Assembly (NCBI GenBank): GCA_016906335.1
Contig: JADEYG010000001.1
Coordinates: 558,001 to 622,000 of the forward strand
Length of the DNA stretch: 64,000 nt
Direction: 5' to 3'
Origin: Novakomyces olei
Taxonomy: Eukaryota; Ascomycota; Novakomycetes; Novakomycetales; Novakomycetaceae
The position numbers and the translations under genes were made by a program. Below, one piece after another: positions 42,422-54,032 of this stretch. The notes under the pieces are model-generated. The model worked only from the letters and a program-made list of their open reading frames with translations, searched no databases and had not been told where the DNA came from. The stretch's first letter is position 1, and every line of letters starts with the position of its first letter.

Positions 42422-43335
42422 ATGATCACCATCGATGCGTCAAAGTATACGCCATCGCAACTTGCGCTTATGTACCTTCAAGCGGTAATACGTGCGCAGA
42501 ATACACGTGATGCTCTGTATCGCGAATTTGAAGAGTACGGATTTCTTGAAACTATCTAACCCTCAGCTCTTTTCAATCCTTTCTGCATAAAGATGTCGAT
42601 GACGATGGTGAGTAGGCCAATTGTTTTCTCGGTTCTCAATTCGGTACTGTGGTTTGCTTTAATTTGTTCAAGGTCTATTTAAAATGTTTTATCGACTTTT
42701 TTGTGTCTACACTTTTTGTTTTCCCGTATTTTTGCCTTTTCCCCAAAATTATTATATTTCCACGCCCTTTTTGTATCATTGCACTCTTTAACTTGTAATG
42801 CATACTATTGTCCCCTTTTGCCTTTAATTAAACGGCCATTTCATGACTCACGCTTTATCTTTCAACTGCTAATTATCAGAGTACAAGTCTGTTGTACGAT
42901 TAGTCACACAAGGCTTCCAAGATGTATCGGCCGAAATTCGTGACTTGCAATCGCGACTGCATGACTGCGGCTACGGCGATTACGCAGATGCCGTACAGAA
43001 ATTGCAGAATGCTGAGCAGGATCGCCTAAAACAAGTACGTTTCTATTGGCTGTATTATCTGTCTTTAATACAATTCAGCTCTATTATCTTATTTATTTAT
43101 TTATTATGTCTTTATGTTACTAATCTGCAGACGGTTAGGTACCAACAAGAAGAGCTACAGTCGCGTGATGATATTCACGATAATTTATCATCAGCAGAAG
43201 CATACGCAGAAAAGTAAGTTCTTTTCATATGTTTATGCTCATGCCAGGCGTGTATCTAATCGAGCTTTAATCGATGAGCAAATGGAAGAAATACGATGTA
43301 CTGTTGCAGATTTAGCCGAACAGCAGCAGCAGTAG
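42422..43335 (+). CDS. REX1B-domain (DNA_repr_REX1B) coiled-coil protein
   Basis: Exons 42422..42534, 42567..42607, 42880..43034, 43131..43213 and 43248..43335 give 159 residues. The helix pattern (LALMYLQAVIRAQNTRDALYREFE, SFQSFL, YKSVVRLVTQGFQDVSAEIRDL, VQKLQNAEQDRLKQTVRYQQ) fits the family of Chlamydomonas REX1-B, named for excision repair of DNA damage; its biochemical role is unknown. Introns end tctaaccctcag, gctaattatcag and actaatctgcag. The last splice is uncertain: a CAG acceptor at 43247 keeps a 29-codon tail (MEEIRCTVADLAEQQQQ), whereas a branch-point-proximal AG at about 43262 would end the protein after four residues. Confidence 0.65.
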
Positions 43336-43759
43336 CGATTTAGCAATTGCATCTTTATGATTTTGTATCCGTCGTTTGAATGTGTTATTTTCCTTTGACA
43401 ATTATAGTCTCTGCATAACAAAATTCTGGCCGATCATGTTGCTCAGCGCAGTTTGATCGTTTCATAAACGCGTTGTATCCCGCTAAAATCTAATATAATC
43501 TAAGCAATGCAGTGTTGCTAGATTAAAGATGCAGTTATAAATAGATTACTTTGAAAGAATTATTCTATTTAATATAATTAGTTTTACTAATTCATTAAAC
43601 AATTTATTAATTGTTTATTTATTTAGTTTTTAGCCGAAGAATTAACTATCTGATCAAATTATTAAATTCGATCATAAATGGTATTGAGTATTGAAGTGTA
43701 CAACATGATTAATGAGGTTGCAAAGGCACGTCTATAATACAGCGGTCGTGTATATAAAA
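43336..43759. other. REX1B-MAS2 convergent 3' region
   Basis: 424 bp, AT-rich, between convergent stops. No gene seen. Confidence 0.55.
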
Positions 43760-45534
43760 TCAACGCCCTAATCCAAACGAGTCACAAACGGAAAACACGT
43801 CGCCGGCTCTCTTTATGTCTCCCTGCACGACAACGGTAGGCCTTCCAGACCCTTTACCAGCGTTGCGAACTTGGCCCTTGAGGATCTTGTTGGCAACACG
43901 GTACAAATCGTCTACAGTTATGGCATCAATATGGTCACAGATCTCCTTGGCCGTAGTTCGCACACCACTTTGAACTTGCCGGGCTAAATCTTCCAGCATA
44001 ATTGATCGTGATTCCAAGTTATACATTAGCGAAGCCTTGAGCAAGTTTTTAGCTCTATTAGCCTCAGTCTGGCTGATGGGCGAACGAAACGCGGGGTCAA
44101 GTAGCCTTACAAATTCTTGGCAAATAACAAAGGCCAAATGCTCAGCCGAAGAGCTGTCGCAACTTGCAGATATACCAAAGATTCCACTATCGCTGTACGA
44201 ATTATTAAACGCAACGCAGCTTTCCATAAACCCGTACTGGTTTAGCACGTGAGTAAATAGTCGGGAGTACATGCCTTTCCCGGGTCCGCCAGCACTAAAA
44301 CTGCCTCCTCCGCCCAACAAAAATTGCAGTGTAGCCGCCGCATAAATATCTGGATCATTAATCGGCACAGTTTCAAAGGCTATTATCATATGCGTTAGAG
44401 GAACACTCGTTCCCGGGGCAATAGCCGCCTCACTCTCTGGTATTTCTACCAGTCCACCCGTGTACTTTGCCACCGGCTGAGCGGGAAAAGGCACACTCGC
44501 CGGAGGCATATCTCCATAATACTTTTCTGCTAATTGCAGGGCCTGCTGGGCTGAAATACCGGCAAAGGCTACAATCACCCGGTCCGGGCGGTAAAACATT
44601 TGTCTATACTGGAGCACAAGATCCCGATTGATAAAAGGCAATGCCTCTTCGGGGCAGATGAGAGGATTGCCCAGAGTATTATCTCGAAAGGCAGCATAGT
44701 GAGCCAGCTCAGGGAGCACTTGATCCGGTTTGTTCCATAGCTCTTGAATCTCGTAGGCAGCAGTAGCCTTGGCCATTTCCACTTCTTCGTCTTGCAGTAA
44801 TGGGAACCTTACAGTATCGGCAATTATACGTGTTATTTCCTCGACATCGCTGTTGAACACAGCTGCCTGGTACAGCATGGTCTCGCGCGAACTTGAACAT
44901 AAATAGTTGCCACCCATTTTTTCCAATGCAATAAGAATATCGTCAGAAGATCGGGTCCGTGTTGATTTGAAACCAAGGCGGTCCATTATATGAGAGACAC
45001 CTCGGAAATGGGCAGACTCGTACCGTGAGCCGGCATCAACGTACGTACCCGCTGCACAAAAATGGCCGGGTACGGGTTCCGTTACTACGCGAATCCCGTT
45101 CGGCAGAGTTGTGAGAACGTCTAATTTTCCAGCGTCCTGATGTTAGTGATATGGCTTTGTACGAGAGGGAGAGAATTGATACAGATGATGTATAAACGTA
45201 AAGATCCTATCAAAAATTGCAATGAAACTGATAGATTGTGAAATAGATCTGATAGAGGTTTGGTAAGTATCTAACAGAAATCTGACAGAAATCTGACTTG
45301 TATCTGACAGATTTCCGAAAGATACTTCATAGAAATCAAACGGACGCATGTGAAATGCAAGGCAGACGTAATATATCCAAAGGCAAACAGCAAGCAAAAA
45401 CAAAAATTTAATCCTTTGTCCTTACGTACCTTTGCGGGACGAATGTTCACGTTAGTTTGAAGTAACCGGCAGGCAGCCGGCAATTTGCGAGCACACGCGG
45501 CGAAATGCCGTCCGGGCGCACAGGCCCGGTTCAT
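43760..45534 (-). CDS. MAS2: Mitochondrial processing peptidase alpha subunit
   Basis: Exons 45534..45430 and 45136..43760 give 493 residues. Alpha-MPP binds presequences; the beta subunit cleaves. Exon 1 is a Cys/Arg-rich presequence (MNRACAPGRHFAACARK). Exon 2 has LTTLPNGIRVVTEPVPGHFC, DAGSRYESAHFRGVSHIMDR (the degenerate zinc motif typical of alpha), LGFKSTRTRS and the glycine-rich loop LLGGGGSFSAGGPGKGMYSR that holds the substrate. The intron (293 nt) ends actaacatcag and joins RPAK to DAGKLDVL. Length agrees with yeast Mas2 (482). Confidence 0.95.
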
Positions 45535-46454
45535 TTTCGGCTAGACGAGACGAAGAATTGGTGCAGGAAACAGATGAAGATTTGGGATATACGTAATTCT
45601 TAAAGAAAAATAGAAGTATTGGCTAAATGGAAGTTAAAATATTTTAACAAATGCAGAAACAAAAAGGAAAAAAGCCAACGATAGGAAATTGTAAAGTCCG
45701 CGCACAATCTGCGATGTCGACAAACACTGCCGGTGCGAATGTTGCAGATTGTAATTTTAAGAAAAGATATTTGAATTTGATAAATTATTTTTAATGCGCT
45801 ACGTGCTACTGAGTGTATAGAATGTTTTATGTAATGCAGTTCTCTCGTATCTGTATAATAGTATATATATATATTTAAAAGGCCATTTTAATATATAAGC
45901 TGCCTCGGGCGATATACATTAATAAAATATATTATTATTTTTCTAATAATATTTTTATTATAGTTATTTTTATTATAGTTATTTTTATTATAATTATTTT
46001 TATTATAATTATTTTTATTATAATTATTTTTATAATGATATATGTAAATTATATAGTCATATCATACGCTCTCGGTTTATACTAATATGGCAATCAAACG
46101 TTGAACAATAAGTATGAGGATTTATCTTTCAATTGCATGATACTAATGAAATCTTCATAGGCCTGTTTATGTATATCATTCAGGACCAGAATAATGGTTG
46201 AATATCGCATTCATTTTCATGGTTTCATTAGTGGGCGCAGTCCTATGATTAATTTCCGTGCAAGTAAAATGACGTTATGTCGTTGTGTATATGGAACCAC
46301 ATTATCATTGCGCGGTCCGACTCATGTATATATAATTGAACGCGCATGATCTGATTAGATCTGATAAAATGGGTCAAAGGAAACCAGTAATACAGAGAGC
46401 CAACCAATATATAGGACACGAGATCAGATAAGATCTTTTAATGCTCTTATCATC
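45535..46454. other. MAS2-ORT1 divergent upstream region
   Basis: 920 bp between divergent starts, very AT-rich, with the 15-bp tandem repeat listed separately. No gene recognised. Confidence 0.55.
45951..46025. repeat. 15-bp tandem repeat, five copies
   Basis: Unit ATTTTTATTATAGTT; copies 1-2 have G and copies 3-5 have A at position 13. Located between MAS2 and ORT1. Confidence 0.95.
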
Positions 46455-47776
46455 ATGAACGATAGCATCAAGGACATTGCCGTCGGCAGCGTAAGACCAG
46501 CTCACCCTATTAATTCCCTTTGTATCATGCTTACAACAGACGGCTGGAGCACTCAGCAAGATCGTAGAGTAAGTGGGGGTTATCGGTATCTATATTAAGA
46601 CTAGATATCCGTTTGACACTGTCAAAGTCCGACTGCAAACACAGACTTTTGCACGCCCACAGTATGCAGGTCCAGTAGATTGTGCAAAGCAAATCGTCCA
46701 CAATGAAGGGACAGTCTCGTTATTCCGGGTATGATGCTGATTGCCGACCTTTTTATTTTTTTTAATTTTGTTTTAATTTTTTTTTATTTTTGGTAATTTG
46801 ATCTTTCCAACTTTACTTTTCGATCAAGGTCTAACAATACTCAAGGGCGTTTCTGCACCGCTGGCAGGCGCAATGGCGGAAAACGCTTCTTTGTTCTTTG
46901 CTTACGGAGAGATAAGTTGCCATTTTATGTATTCAATTATCTCTATTCGATTTTTCTTTCCTTAATGTACTTATCCTTGTTTAAGCCAAAAAATGGGCCA
47001 CGGCCACTTACGGTGCACCGTTAAGCTATACCTCGCTACTTTGCTGCGGAGCTTTTTCAGGGCTTTGTACCTCATTTGTACTTACGCCCTTTGAGTTGGT
47101 AAAATGCCAGGCACAAGTTCAGGCTCGGAAGCCGCTCGTAATACTGCGCGATACATTAGCCAGCAATGGGCTAGCCTCGCTTTGGCGAGGTCAAACGGGT
47201 ACAATGATACGGGAAGTTGGAGGCACAACATCTTGGTTTGGCGCTTATGAAGCGGTTTTGCATTTTTTATCAGCATCTACCCCGCCTCCTATTGACCCAG
47301 AGCTTGGAGCTGAACCGGAGGTAGAAACTTGGAAATTGGCAGTAGCAGGAAGTGCTGCAGGTGTTGCGTACCATATTATATTTTTCCCGGCCGACAGTGT
47401 AAAATCTAGAGTGCAGGCTCTTCATGGAGCTCTTGATTTTCGAGGAACAGCAAGTGAGATGCTTCAACATGGAGGGATAGCCAGCTTTTATCGTGGACTC
47501 GGCATTACATTAGCAAGGGTAGGTTCATGTGCACATATTCCTATTTGCATCTTTAGTTTTAGTTTATTTGACTTTGCTTTGTTTTGCTTCTTCTTCTCCT
47601 TTTTCTTTTTTTTTTTTTTTTTTTTTTTTTTTTGGGTGTGTGTGTATGTTTGTTTGTTTGTTAGAAGTATCTAAATAATTTCGGGGCTATTTGCTAAACA
47701 TTAGGCTGCACCGTCGAGCGCGGTTATTTTTATCGTGTACGAACGGCTCAGAAGATGGGTGGATGGTGTATTTTAG
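46455..47776 (+). CDS. ORT1: Mitochondrial ornithine carrier Ort1/Arg11
   Basis: Exports ornithine from mitochondria for cytosolic arginine synthesis. Exons 46455..46490, 46540..46568, 46605..46728, 46846..46915, 46986..47518 and 47705..47776 give 287 residues (yeast 292). The spliced protein reads GSTAGALSKIVEYPFDTVKV, LFRGVSAPLAGAMAENASLF, LTPFELVKCQAQVQ, LWRGQTGTMIREVGGT, FPADSVKSRVQ and FYRGLGITLARAAPSSAVIF, matching Ort1 block by block. Donor 4 (GTTGCC) and acceptors 3 and 4 (AAG) are unusual, yet the frame and conservation require them. Exon 2 is only 29 nt. Six exons are the most of any gene here. Confidence 0.92.
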
Positions 47777-48163
47777 ACAGACACGATATATATACAAGCA
47801 TCACGCGACATATTTTTTGATACTGCCAATGTGTTCAATCTGGCGATCTAAAATATGACTTAGAATTGAATTAGTTAGACATGAGAGAATAAAAAGCTTT
47901 GTTTTGAGACCAACGGAGATGAGAAAATAATGCTTGATCGATGTGCATCCAAGTAGCAAAAAGAAACATTAAATAAGGTGAAACTAGTTAGATTCCGTTG
48001 AGCATAAGCAAACTATAATGTTTACACTCATAAACATTTTACAAATTGAGAGCGCAAAAAGTCATCGAAAGACAAGACAATTAACACACGCCAAAGGCTA
48101 GAATACTTTTATTTCAAAAGGATATCAAAGACTGCATATCATCAATTAAATAGATACATCAAA
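47777..48163. other. ORT1-TMA22 convergent 3' region
   Basis: 387 bp between convergent stops. Nothing recognised. Confidence 0.55.
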
Positions 48164-48999
48164 CTAAGTCTGTTTTTTCTTCGGTTTATCCTCGGCTATC
48201 TCGACATTATCTAGACTGTTAGACACAAAACTGAAGAAGAAAAAACAAAATGTATAGCCTGAGCCACAAAGCTAATACGGCTGATTAAAGGCAATTAATT
48301 CATAAATAAAAACAAATACATGACGCAGTAAAAACGGCCAAATACATAGCGACAGCCATCTCAGAATAGCCAAACTTACCCTCAGGTATTTCCTTAAACT
48401 TTTCCACAATAAAGTCGTAAACGTCATCACTAACGTCGCCCTGAATTACAATTTCATCCTGGTTTGCTGCGTTTTTTGAAACACTTGCTCCAGTCGCAAA
48501 CTTTTGAGCCAACATTTTCGCAGCCTTTTTCAAATCCACATCAAAGGCTTCTAATCCAATGATCGCAGTAACATGTTTACGCTTTGTACGTTCAATGCGA
48601 CGAATAGTTACTTTACTAGCCAAACGCTTCTTACGCTCACGATCTGCCCGGGCCTCCTGCTTTGCTTGTCGCTTTTCCGCGTCCTTTTGAGCTTTTTCCT
48701 TTTCTTCAACGGATAGTTTTGCAGTTTTTTCCGTCAGTGCCGAAGTCGAGTATAGCTGTTCAAACAAATCTGCGTGTGTTGTACTCAACCATTCTTTGCA
48801 TCGGGTTATTGTACTCCCAAATTCACAATACTGTCACGGGTTAGACCTTTATAAAATCGCCAATCTAATAAGCATACCTCGGGCGGCAAAGAGCAGACTT
48901 CAGTATTAGTGTAAGGTTTAAAAAAGATCAAATACCTTCGCAATAAACGACTGTGCGTGGAAGCACAGCTGGAGAAGACTCCTCGCCTACTTCAGCCAT
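48164..48999 (-). CDS. TMA22: Translation recycling factor Tma22 (DENR)
   Basis: Works with Tma20/MCT-1 to remove deacylated tRNA from 40S subunits after termination. Exons 48999..48936, 48897..48878, 48830..48380 and 48210..48164 give 193 residues. The Cys-containing N-terminal block VYCEVCSLPPEYCEFG is assembled from three exons, including a 20-nt internal exon. RCKEWLSTTHADLFEQLYS follows. The SUI1 domain has VTIRRIERTKRKHVTAIIGL, DLKKAAKMLAQKFATGASV, EIVIQGDVSDDVYDFIVEKF and EIPE. The final exon adds a Lys-rich tail. Introns end cactaatactgaag (AAG), gtctaacccgtgacag and tctaacagtctag, the last skipping an AG that touches the branch motif. Confidence 0.93.
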
Positions 49000-49496
<497 letters not shown>

Positions 49497-51137
49497 TCAC
49501 ATTATTGCTGTGCGCGAGCCCGCTGTAAATATCCAGTAATAGAGAATAGCAAACTGAACCGCCGCGAGTAAAACCAAAACCCCCAGAATCTGAGGCGCCT
49601 TCTGTAGCGCAAACTTCAAGACCAGTGGAACCGGAGTATAAGTCGTCTGGACTTTGTCTGCAACAGCTTCGATGATAGCCTTTCGCTCGTTTGCCAATCG
49701 AATCTGTATTTCTCGCTCAAGCCCACTTTCAAACAGATTGAAGTTATCGGAAAGCCCTGACTCGTGGATAATGCGCTCCATAAGCTCCTTAAAAGACGAA
49801 TATTGACGATAAATTTGCTCCTGGTACTTATCATCAAAGGTAGAAAGTAATGCCTGATTATTTGCTTTACTGTCTGTCTCTTGCAAAGGCAAAGTTCCCC
49901 TTGCACCTTTTTCTCCAGATGCCTTATGGGTATTCAGTGATTGAGACTTAGTGTCAAGAGTTTGCATTTCAATGCGCGTGGGTGTCTGCGATACCCAGGC
50001 GCCTGGAACCGACGCGACAAATGTTCGCTCCGTACTTTCTGTGCGGCTTGGCTTTTTGTCTGAGTTCAATACTTTATTCTTGGAGCCCTTTTCTTTCTCT
50101 GTACTGTTTATCTGTGTGCGCTCCGTATTTGCCGCATTGCCTGTTGTCCCTTTATTTTCAATCAAAGTCTTGGCAGCTCCAGAGTCTGTCTCAAATTTTG
50201 TCTTGTCTGGGCTCTTTCGTGGTTTCACAGGACTCCTTTTGGTTCGGTCAGGGCTCGCCCGCAGATCTGTAACATTTTCGAAATTTGCGACTCTTTCAAC
50301 CGCCTTTCCCATTTCCATAAACTGACCCGTTCTTGCTGACTGTGTGCCTCTGCTATTCTCAATTGACGGTGCCCAACTGCCGACTGGTGGGTGACAGTTC
50401 TCCTGTTTCGCAGTGTACTGCTTCTTTGCTCCGTTTTCTGATCGCTGGTCCATTGCCAAATAGCTCAAGTTGTTCCCAGACTTAAAAGAGCCTGCTTTAT
50501 CACTGCCAGCCGGTCTGCTTTTAGCCCGTTCCAATGTCTGATCAAGCCTTCTTACTGGATCACCTGAAATATTGCCATTAGTTTCACCCCTTTCTGCCGC
50601 ATTATTCCCCCTCTCAAACCTCAGCTCATATTCGCTGTTCAAGGGCGAGGAAGCGTTACTAGTAAACGATATATTGCGACTAAGACGTTGCAGCATTCGG
50701 TGAGGACTATCCCCCCGGCTATAATCGTGCAAGCTTCGACGTGAGCTCGATTTCCTCTGCAATGGAGAGGTATTGTCCGACATATCCGAATCAGTTTCTT
50801 CGCCTTCTTCTCCTTCTTCTCCTTCTTCTTCTTCTTCATTTCCATTTTCTCCGTCTTCTCCATTTCTGTCTTTTTTTGCCTGCTCCAGCCGTGAATTTTG
50901 AGCTGACGATGCGAGGATCGGTGAGACTGCAGCATCAAACGGCACTCTGCCCTCGATTCCTGTCTCGAGCCCACTTGACTCAAACCTGTCTTCAATGGAT
51001 TGATCATTAATTGTATCGCGTTCGTGATCTAATGCTCTCTCAGGCGACGCCATTTCACGTTCAGCCGGGGCGCGCGCCCGCTGAAAGCGACCGTATGGTC
51101 GAGTAGTAAATCCGGGACTTGTTGTCGGCTCAAACAT
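49497..51137 (-). CDS. Tail-anchored membrane protein of unknown function
   Basis: Intronless, up to 546 residues; a second Met at residue 29 (MASPERALDHERD) is an equally good start. I do not recognise the family. The N-terminal 400 residues are charged and Ser-rich, with a poly-Glu run (EEEEEGEEGEEGEE) and many SP/TP and RxxS sites. Near the C-terminus a helical block (YRQYSSFKELMERIIHESGL, REIQIRLANERKAIIEAVAD) precedes one membrane helix (ILGVLVLLAAVQFAILYYWI) about ten residues from the end. That topology suggests cytosolic exposure with insertion by the GET pathway at the ER, nuclear envelope or mitochondrial surface. Confidence 0.75.
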   Translation of the reverse strand: MFEPTTSPGFTTRPYGRFQRARAPAEREMASPERALDHERDTINDQSIEDRFESSGLETGIEGRVPFDAAVSPILASSAQNSRLEQAKKDRNGEDGENGNEEEEEGEEGEEGEETDSDMSDNTSPLQRKSSSRRSLHDYSRGDSPHRMLQRLSRNISFTSNASSPLNSEYELRFERGNNAAERGETNGNISGDPVRRLDQTLERAKSRPAGSDKAGSFKSGNNLSYLAMDQRSENGAKKQYTAKQENCHPPVGSWAPSIENSRGTQSARTGQFMEMGKAVERVANFENVTDLRASPDRTKRSPVKPRKSPDKTKFETDSGAAKTLIENKGTTGNAANTERTQINSTEKEKGSKNKVLNSDKKPSRTESTERTFVASVPGAWVSQTPTRIEMQTLDTKSQSLNTHKASGEKGARGTLPLQETDSKANNQALLSTFDDKYQEQIYRQYSSFKELMERIIHESGLSDNFNLFESGLEREIQIRLANERKAIIEAVADKVQTTYTPVPLVLKFALQKAPQILGVLVLLAAVQFAILYYWIFTAGSRTAIM

Positions 51138-51590
51138 TTGCAGGAATTAATATGTACGATTATTCAAAGCTCACTGTGCATCGAATTGGCGAAAATTTTA
51201 GGTCTGGTATTCATCATTTAGACCTTTGTGGACAGAAAAGCATTCGTTTGAGCGCCAATACGCGTCGAGTCAACAGGCAAGCGATCGAATCTTGCCAATT
51301 AATTAATAAACAAATAAATTAGTAAATAAACTAATTAATTAATTAATAAATTATATACATTGATTTCCCACTGGACAAAAGATCCAATAAATCATGAAAT
51401 ACACAACTATAATATTATTACCAATGAAAAGTAGAAGTCGCCATAATTTTCTTACGTGCCACATTACATAGAGGCGCAATATAATAGCTTGCTCAAGCTT
51501 ACCTCATACATAATATTCGCGAGACAAATTTAGCATAATAATACAATCTTGCAGAGTCTGAAAAAAAGACTCTGCCATCAAGCTTACGCG
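51138..51590. other. Divergent region upstream of CCT4
   Basis: 453 bp between divergent genes, AT-rich, with AATTAATTAATTAATAAA-type inverted runs around 51300-51355. No gene seen. Confidence 0.55.
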
Positions 51591-52364
51591 ATGGCTTCAA
51601 CTGCAAATGGGAAAAGCGGCGGTGTCGGCGCAGCGTCGTTTAATGACAAAGAAAAGCCGCAAGAAGTTCGATTCAGTAATATTACGGCAGCCCGCAGGTA
51701 GATTGTTATTGGTTTAATATCCTTGTATCCTTTGCTAATGAGAAAGCGTGGCCGATGCTATTCGGACTTCTCTTGGGCCTAAGGGAATGGACAAGATGAT
51801 CCAGACTGGCAAGGGCGAAGTCATTCTCACAAATGACGGTGCCACTATTCTAAAGCATCTCTCAGTGATGCATCCTGCCGCAAAAATGGTGAGTTTCTGC
51901 TTTCAATAGAGCCGTATAACTATCCTCAGGTTCTATCCCTTCAGTTTTTATCCTTCAATTTTTATTTCTTCAATTCTTATCCCCAATTTTCGCCTATATC
52001 TAACTTTACAGCTGGTAGATTTGTCTGCGGCTCAGGATGTGGAGGCGGGAGACGGCACTACTTCGGTCGTAGTTCTGGCCGGAAGTTTGCTGGCTGCGTC
52101 TGAAAAGCTGCTGGAGATGGGTATTCATCCTACTGTGATTGCAGAGGCTTTCCAGCGTGCGGCCGACGTGGGAGTCAAGGCACTAAAGGCCAACGCGACT
52201 CCTGTTGAACTTACAGATCGCAAAGCATTACTCCGTGCAGCTAGCACTTCTCTTAGCTCAAAGGTGCGTTTCAAAATTATGTTTTAATATAGATGTTAAA
52301 AGCTTTATGTTTGCCATTTCTTGTCAAGAACTAACATTGTTTTCCTTTCTATTTGTTTGTTTTT

Positions 52365-52395
<31 letters not shown>

Positions 52396-53735
52396 TTGTG
52401 AAATTCCATCTTGCTAAAATATGTAATTACAGATCGTTTCGCAATACTCTTCGCTATTGGCTCCGATCGCAGTGGACGCGGTGCTTAATATAATTAAGCC
52501 CGATAGTGATAACGTTGATTTGAAAGACATTCGCATTGTGAAGAAAGTCGGAGGTACTATTGACGATACGGAGCTCTCAGATGGTGTCATTCTGACACAG
52601 AATGCAATCAAATCGGCCGGTGGACCAACGCGGGTGGAAAAAGCTAAAATTGCTCTATTGCAATTCCAACTGTCCCCCCCAAAGCCTGATGTAAGTCGTG
52701 AAATAATTATGATTATAATATAGCAAGACATCAAATTTGAATACGAAATTTGTCGTCTCGAAATTCGGTCCTTTTTATTGAAAAATTAAATCTTTTTAAT
52801 TTTATTTTTTTTTTTTAGCTTAATTTTATTCAATTCTAATTTCATTTTTATCTTTCTTTAGCTGTATCTTTTCAAAACTTGCTTACCACAATTAGATGGA
52901 AAATCAAATCGTGGTCAACGACTACCAACAAATGGACAAGATTCTGAAAGAAGAGCGGCAATATCTGCTCAATATGGTCAAGAAGATCAAGAAAGCTGGA
53001 GCTAATGTGCTTCTTATCCAAAAATCTATACTTCGTGACGCTGTTAATGAACTTTCACTCCACTTTTTAGCTAAACTCAAAATCTTGGCAATCAAAGACA
53101 TTGAACGTGATGAAGTTGAGTTTATATGCAAATCTGTGGGTTGCAAACCGATCGCTGACATTGAATCCTTTACAGAGGATAAGCTTGGATATGCCGATGT
53201 GGTTGAGGAAGTTGGTTCCGCAGGAGCTCACTATGTAAAAATCAGTGGTATAAAATCCGAAGCAAAGACTGTTTCCATCCTCTGCCGAGGTGCAAACAAT
53301 TTGGTTCTGGAGGAAAGTGAAAGATCCCTGCATGACGCGCTCTGTGTAATTCGCTGCCTTGTAAAAGAGCGAGCAATGATTGTTGGAGGAGGAGCTCCAG
53401 AGATTTCTGCTTCTCAGGCACTAGCCCGCCATGCACGTACTTTATCGGGGACGGAAAGTATCTGCTTTCAGGCTTTTGCCGAGGCACTGGAGGTCATTCC
53501 GTCGACTCTGGCAGAAAATGCCGGTTTAAATAGTATTAAAGTAGTTACAGAATTACGCAGTCGGCACGAACGGGGGGAAAAAACGTGTGGTATAAATGTT
53601 CGCAAGGGAACAGTGAGCAACATACTCGATGAGAACGTTATTCAGCCTTTGCTTGTGAGTGTTTCTGCTATGCAGCTCGCAGCAGAGACGGTCAAGATGA
53701 TTCTTAAAGTTGACGATATTACATTTAGTCGATAG
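51591..53735 (+). CDS. CCT4: Chaperonin TRiC/CCT delta subunit
   Basis: ATP-driven folding chamber subunit for actin, tubulin and other proteins. Exons 51591..51697, 51747..51888, 52012..52263, 52433..52690 and 52896..53735 give 532 residues (yeast 528). Motifs: [39 protein letters not shown] (ATP site), [34 protein letters not shown] and the C-terminal [10 protein letters not shown]. The delta-specific [14 protein letters not shown] joint is created by intron 4. Intron 1 ends gctaatgagaaag, skipping a GAG next to the branch motif for an AAG. Intron 3 contains long T runs. Confidence 0.97.
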
Positions 53736-54032
53736 ATTAATCTATTTTTTGCCTACAGCAGTTTGTATTAGATTTCACTCTAAACACCAAGTTTGCCGTG
53801 TGTGGTAGGGTAGAATGTCTTGGTGCCGTAGTACTTTATTATTATTTATTTATCATTACTTATTGGCTATTGATTATTCGATTCCCTATTCTTTTGAACA
53901 CTGACGTGTAGACCATCAATTAAGCAGGCTAGCAATGCAAATGCATAATAACAAAGACATCTTTATAAAGAAAAAAAAAGAAAGGCATTAAACCCTCTAG
54001 AATACAGAGACTTGGAGGCACAGCCCAGAGCT

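Noticed and set aside
46374-46559. Minus-strand frame over the start of ORT1
   Set aside because: Overlaps the first two ORT1 exons, which are supported by carrier conservation.
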